From the NCBI RefSeq assembly GCF_947498015.1, contig NZ_CANMIR010000002.1, forward strand, positions 186,001-250,000: a DNA stretch of 64,000 bases, written 5' to 3'. Shown here one piece after another: positions 60,883 to 64,000 of the stretch. The notes beneath the pieces were generated by a model that was not told the DNA's origin, searched no databases, and worked only from the letters and a program-made list of their open reading frames with translations. Source of the stretch: an uncultured Neptuniibacter sp. GTDB taxonomy: Bacteria; Pseudomonadota; Gammaproteobacteria; Pseudomonadales; Balneatricaceae. Numbering within the stretch: position 1 is the first letter of the stretch; every line of letters starts with the position of its first letter. The translations under genes were made by a program, and so were the position numbers.

Positions 60883-62253
60883 CTATTCCCCTTTCATCAG
60901 ATGCCTAACCACCTGATCCATTGCCGCACTTCGTGACCCTTTGACCAGAATATTTAAGCTCTGATCATCGATCTCTTTTAACGAAGCGATTAACGCCTCT
61001 TTCGTTTCAAAATATCGTCCATGATTGCCTGCCTCTGCCTCATAGGCAGAAACAGAGTGCCGGGACAGCGCGCCAGTCGCCCAAAGACGACCAACCCCCT
61101 TCTGCGCTGCCCGACAGCCTACCTTTGCATGCTGCTCGGCGGCATCAGCCCCCAATTCAGCCATATCACCTAAGACCAACACCGAATCTCCGGGTAGGTC
61201 CACCAGCAGATCAATTGCTGCATTTACAGACCCTGGATTTGCGTTATAACTGTCATCAATCAATAACGCACCTTGTGACGTTCTATGGGTTTTCATACGA
61301 CCTTCAACCGCCACAAAACGCTCCAAACCGGTTACGATTTCATCAAGCCCCAGTCCTAAAGCCCACGTAGCTGCTGCCGCTGCTAACGCATTGGCAACAT
61401 TGTGCTGGCCCATCACCTTCAACCGAATAGTTCTCGATTCAACACCGTGATGTAAGCAAAAACTGTAACAACCGTTATCGGAAGGCTTAAGATCACTGGC
61501 GGTCAGATCCGCAGCCTTTCCCATCGCTGAGAAAGTCATCCGTTTACTCCCCCTGGTTTTTTCTAACCAGAAAGATACATTAGGATCATCCAGATTGATG
61601 ATTGCCGTTCCCTGAGTCGCCTCTAGTTGAGAAAAGATCTCTGATTTAGCTTCAACAACACCCTGTAATGACCCAAACCCCTCAAGATGAGCACCCATCG
61701 CATTATTTAAAATGGCGATATCAGGCCGGGAGATCGCGGTTGTGTATCCAATCTCACCTATCGCACTCGCACCCTGCTCAATCACTGCGTACTGATGCGT
61801 TTCCCCTAATTCAAAGAGGGTCAAAGGCACACCAATATCATTATTTAGATTGCCTTTGGTCGCTAATACATCTGCGCCTTGTGAAAGAATACTGTTAAGC
61901 ATCTCTTTCACCGTGGTTTTACCACTGCTTCCAGTCACCGCCAGCAATTTGCCACTGAATCGTTGTCGGTTCTCCATGGCTATATTGCCCAACGCAATGC
62001 GGGTATCCGAAACCTGCCACTGTGGCAGTTTCAACCCCTTGATCTCATGGCTTACAACAGCCGCAACCGCACCTTTATCAGCAGCATCCTCAATGAAGTT
62101 ATGACCATCAAAATTTGGCCCGACCAACGCAACAAAAAGATCACCCGGTTTAATGGTTCGCGTGTCTGTACTGACACCAGAGAAGCTCACATTAGACGTG
62201 GCAGCTCCACCAAATCGTTCTACAAGAGTCTGCAGATCCCAAATTCCAATCAT
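60883..62253 (-). CDS. murF: UDP-MurNAc-tripeptide--D-alanyl-D-alanine ligase
   Basis: Adds D-Ala-D-Ala to the UDP-MurNAc tripeptide. 456 residues: SGVSTDTRTIKPGDLFVALVG (25-45), ATP loop GSSGKTT (108-114), KGNLNNDIGVPLTL, LIDDSYNANPGSVNAA and VLGDMAELG. Overlaps murE by 4 bases. Confidence 0.97.
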   Translation of the reverse strand: MIGIWDLQTLVERFGGAATSNVSFSGVSTDTRTIKPGDLFVALVGPNFDGHNFIEDAADKGAVAAVVSHEIKGLKLPQWQVSDTRIALGNIAMENRQRFSGKLLAVTGSSGKTTVKEMLNSILSQGADVLATKGNLNNDIGVPLTLFELGETHQYAVIEQGASAIGEIGYTTAISRPDIAILNNAMGAHLEGFGSLQGVVEAKSEIFSQLEATQGTAIINLDDPNVSFWLEKTRGSKRMTFSAMGKAADLTASDLKPSDNGCYSFCLHHGVESRTIRLKVMGQHNVANALAAAAATWALGLGLDEIVTGLERFVAVEGRMKTHRTSQGALLIDDSYNANPGSVNAAIDLLVDLPGDSVLVLGDMAELGADAAEQHAKVGCRAAQKGVGRLWATGALSRHSVSAYEAEAGNHGRYFETKEALIASLKEIDDQSLNILVKGSRSAAMDQVVRHLMKGE

Positions 62254-63713
62254 GCTGCGCCCTCTAGTATCGCCCGACTTAACAGATGATCACTAAAAGG
62301 TGTTCGCACCCCATCTACTTCTTGATAATCTTCATGCCCCTTCCCTGCAATCAATACCACATCCCCTATTTCGGCTTTATTCAGGGAAAATCTGATCGCT
62401 TCTTCCCGATCAGGTAGCACTACAGGGAGGCTCTCTTTACATCCGTCCAAAATCATCTGAATAATGCTCTCAGGCACCTCTGATCGTGGATTATCACTAG
62501 TCACCACAATCTGATCAGCCAGACGCTCAGCAACTTCACCCATCAATGCACGCTTCCCGCTATCCCGGTCACCACCGCAACCAAACACACACCATAAGTC
62601 GCCAGACGTATGCGCTCGCACAGCCAACAAGGCTTTCTCCAAAGCGTCGGGGGTGTGCGCATAATCGATGATGACAAGCGGTTTTTCTGCAACTACTACA
62701 GCCTGCATCCTGCCCGGAACAGATTGCAGACAGGTAAGACCAGTTTTAACCTGATCAGCAGAAAAACCCTGTTCGACAAGCAGAGCGGTTACCAGTAATA
62801 GGTTGTCCAGATTAAATTCACCTACAACCTCACAGCCAAATGCCAGATTCCCCTGATTAGCTTTCAGTTCAACATCCATCCCAGTCAGAGCCATTCGGTA
62901 AGCTGCCAACAAGTAATCGCCCTGAGTTCTCCCGACCGACACCTTTCTGCATCTGATTGCGTTATCAATCAACATTGAGCGACCAAATTCATCATCACCA
63001 TTGATCACAGCAGCTTTCAGCTCATAATCGGTAAAGAGTCTTTTTTTCGCATGACCATAGGCTGACATGGAGCCGTGATAATCCAGATGATCTCTGCTTA
63101 AATTGGTAAACAGCGCATAATCAAAATCAACCTCTGCAACACGCCCCTGCTCCAGCGCATGGCTAGAAACTTCCATCACAATGGCTGCAGCCCCTTGCGC
63201 TTTTAAGTCCGCAAATAATCTCTGTAATCCTATTGCGTCGGGTGTTGTGTGTGTCGCCTGGTACAACTCCTCAGGAAAGCCATTCCCAATCGTGCCAATC
63301 ACTGCGGTTCTTACCGCAAGATGGTTCATAGCCTGAGCGATAAAATGCGCACAGGATGTTTTCCCATTAGTCCCCGTTACACCGATAACGGTCAGTTGCT
63401 GACTAGGATGACCGTAGAAACGAGCAGCAATCAACCCCAAGTTGTTCACAAGATCTGGTACCAAAATAACCGGCACATCCACGGCGGGACAGAGCGATTT
63501 CTCTGATGCATCTAAAACTATCGCAACAGCTCCCTGCGAAACGGCACCAATGACAAAGTCCACCCCTCGATGCTTCAAACCCGACCGAGCAATAAATAAA
63601 GTACCAGAACCCACTTCACGACTATCCTGTGAAATCTCAGACACAATCAAACCCGAGTCAGGCATATCGACCCACTCAGGTATAATTTCGGATAATGTCT
63701 TACTTATTTTCAC
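62250..63713 (-). CDS. murE: UDP-MurNAc-dipeptide--2,6-diaminopimelate ligase
   Basis: Adds the third residue. 487 residues: ATP loop GTNGKT (114-119), TTPDA, FTNLSRDHLDYHGSM, and the specificity motif DNPR (407-410), which marks meso-diaminopimelate rather than lysine use, so the wall is the usual Gram-negative type. 10 bases after ftsI. Confidence 0.97.
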   Translation of the reverse strand: MKISKTLSEIIPEWVDMPDSGLIVSEISQDSREVGSGTLFIARSGLKHRGVDFVIGAVSQGAVAIVLDASEKSLCPAVDVPVILVPDLVNNLGLIAARFYGHPSQQLTVIGVTGTNGKTSCAHFIAQAMNHLAVRTAVIGTIGNGFPEELYQATHTTPDAIGLQRLFADLKAQGAAAIVMEVSSHALEQGRVAEVDFDYALFTNLSRDHLDYHGSMSAYGHAKKRLFTDYELKAAVINGDDEFGRSMLIDNAIRCRKVSVGRTQGDYLLAAYRMALTGMDVELKANQGNLAFGCEVVGEFNLDNLLLVTALLVEQGFSADQVKTGLTCLQSVPGRMQAVVVAEKPLVIIDYAHTPDALEKALLAVRAHTSGDLWCVFGCGGDRDSGKRALMGEVAERLADQIVVTSDNPRSEVPESIIQMILDGCKESLPVVLPDREEAIRFSLNKAEIGDVVLIAGKGHEDYQEVDGVRTPFSDHLLSRAILEGAA

Positions 63714-63723
63714 AATTCAGATC

Positions 63724-64000
63724 CTATCTGTGTACGACCTGTTTATTAACATCAGGCCAGTTATCCGGTGGTATATTCATCAATCGCAATGCACCACCCA
63801 CCGCTCTTGAAAAAACCGGTGCAGCCACTTCACCGCCGTAATACTCCTGCCCTTTAGGGTTATCAATCATAACCACTGTTACCAAGCGCGGATTACTCAC
63901 AGGCGCAAGCCCTGCAAACGTTGAGACATACTGGTCATCGATATATCCACCACGACCCACTTTATGAACGGTGCCGGTTTTACCCGCAACTCGATAACCA
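63724..64000 (-). CDS. ftsI: peptidoglycan D,D-transpeptidase FtsI (PBP3), 3' end only
   Basis: The frame is open to the right window edge; only the last 92 codons are present. The KTGT box of the transpeptidase is visible at 63970-63981 in GYRVAGKTGTVHKVG, followed by STFAGLAPVSNPRLVTVVMID, EYYGGEVAAPVFSRA and GGALRLMNI, the PBP3 C-terminus. The GTG at 63960 is internal, not a start. Partner of FtsW in septal synthesis; heads the murE-ftsZ run. Confidence 0.95.
   Translation of the reverse strand, partial: GYRVAGKTGTVHKVGRGGYIDDQYVSTFAGLAPVSNPRLVTVVMIDNPKGQEYYGGEVAAPVFSRAVGGALRLMNIPPDNWPDVNKQVVHR

Overview
The window reads as a stretch of core chromosome from a free-living gammaproteobacterium, most likely a marine Oceanospirillales-type organism. 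This assignment is inference from gene content. The division/cell-wall (dcw) cluster runs into lpxC and secA, pilBCD is followed by coaE and yacG, LPS and diaminopimelate-peptidoglycan genes are present, pilA lies near nadC and ampD, and iron uptake is of the FbpABC type. No tRNA, rRNA, CRISPR array, insertion sequence or prophage was seen. Coding density is high and only one stretch over 300 bases (13264-13663) lacks a convincing gene.

Layout. 1-5500 (+): the 3' part of a PilZ gene, kdsA, then an unusual membrane-anchored pseudokinase/sulfatase-modifying-factor-fold protein followed by a secreted DUF4139 protein and the tRNA acp3U transferase gene tapT. 5500-13300: single-gene units, namely a nitrilase, a Sel1-repeat protein, cysK, a DyP peroxidase, a DUF547 protein, an SseA-type sulfurtransferase and trpS with an extended C-terminus. 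13660-18410: yaaA (+), facing a tight minus-strand operon of a DUF6394 membrane protein, a two-TM potassium channel with RCK domains, a DMT permease and a Tim44-like protein. The first two genes of that operon share a reading frame and are separated only by an amber codon and six sense codons. 18570-29400: pitrilysin, sbcB, a YchJ-type protein, a 949-residue DUF349 coiled-coil protein, phaB and a MATE exporter.

29500-36100 is an iron-acquisition region on the minus strand: fbpC, fbpB, fbpA, a sterol-desaturase-type hydroxylase and a secreted DUF4856 protein. Fur-box-like palindromes precede fbpA and the DUF4856 gene, so the poorly characterised DUF4856 protein is probably part of the iron response. 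36200-44200 holds rsmE, ampD, nadC, pilA and the plus-strand run pilB-pilC-pilD-coaE-yacG.

44150-64000 (-) carries a Nudix/ThiE-like fusion, argJ, secA, lpxC and the dcw cluster. In transcription order it begins with the cut-off ftsI at the right edge and runs murE, murF, mraY, murD, ftsW, murG, murC, ddl, ftsQ, ftsA, ftsZ. Most junctions there are 1-4 base overlaps or very short gaps, indicating one translationally coupled unit for lipid II synthesis and septation. Intrinsic terminators follow secA and lpxC, with a weaker one after ftsZ.

The most unusual material is the degenerate-kinase/SUMF-fold protein with its secreted neighbour, the DUF6394/K+ channel junction, and the Fur-associated DUF4856 protein. 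The rest is largely conserved housekeeping sequence.
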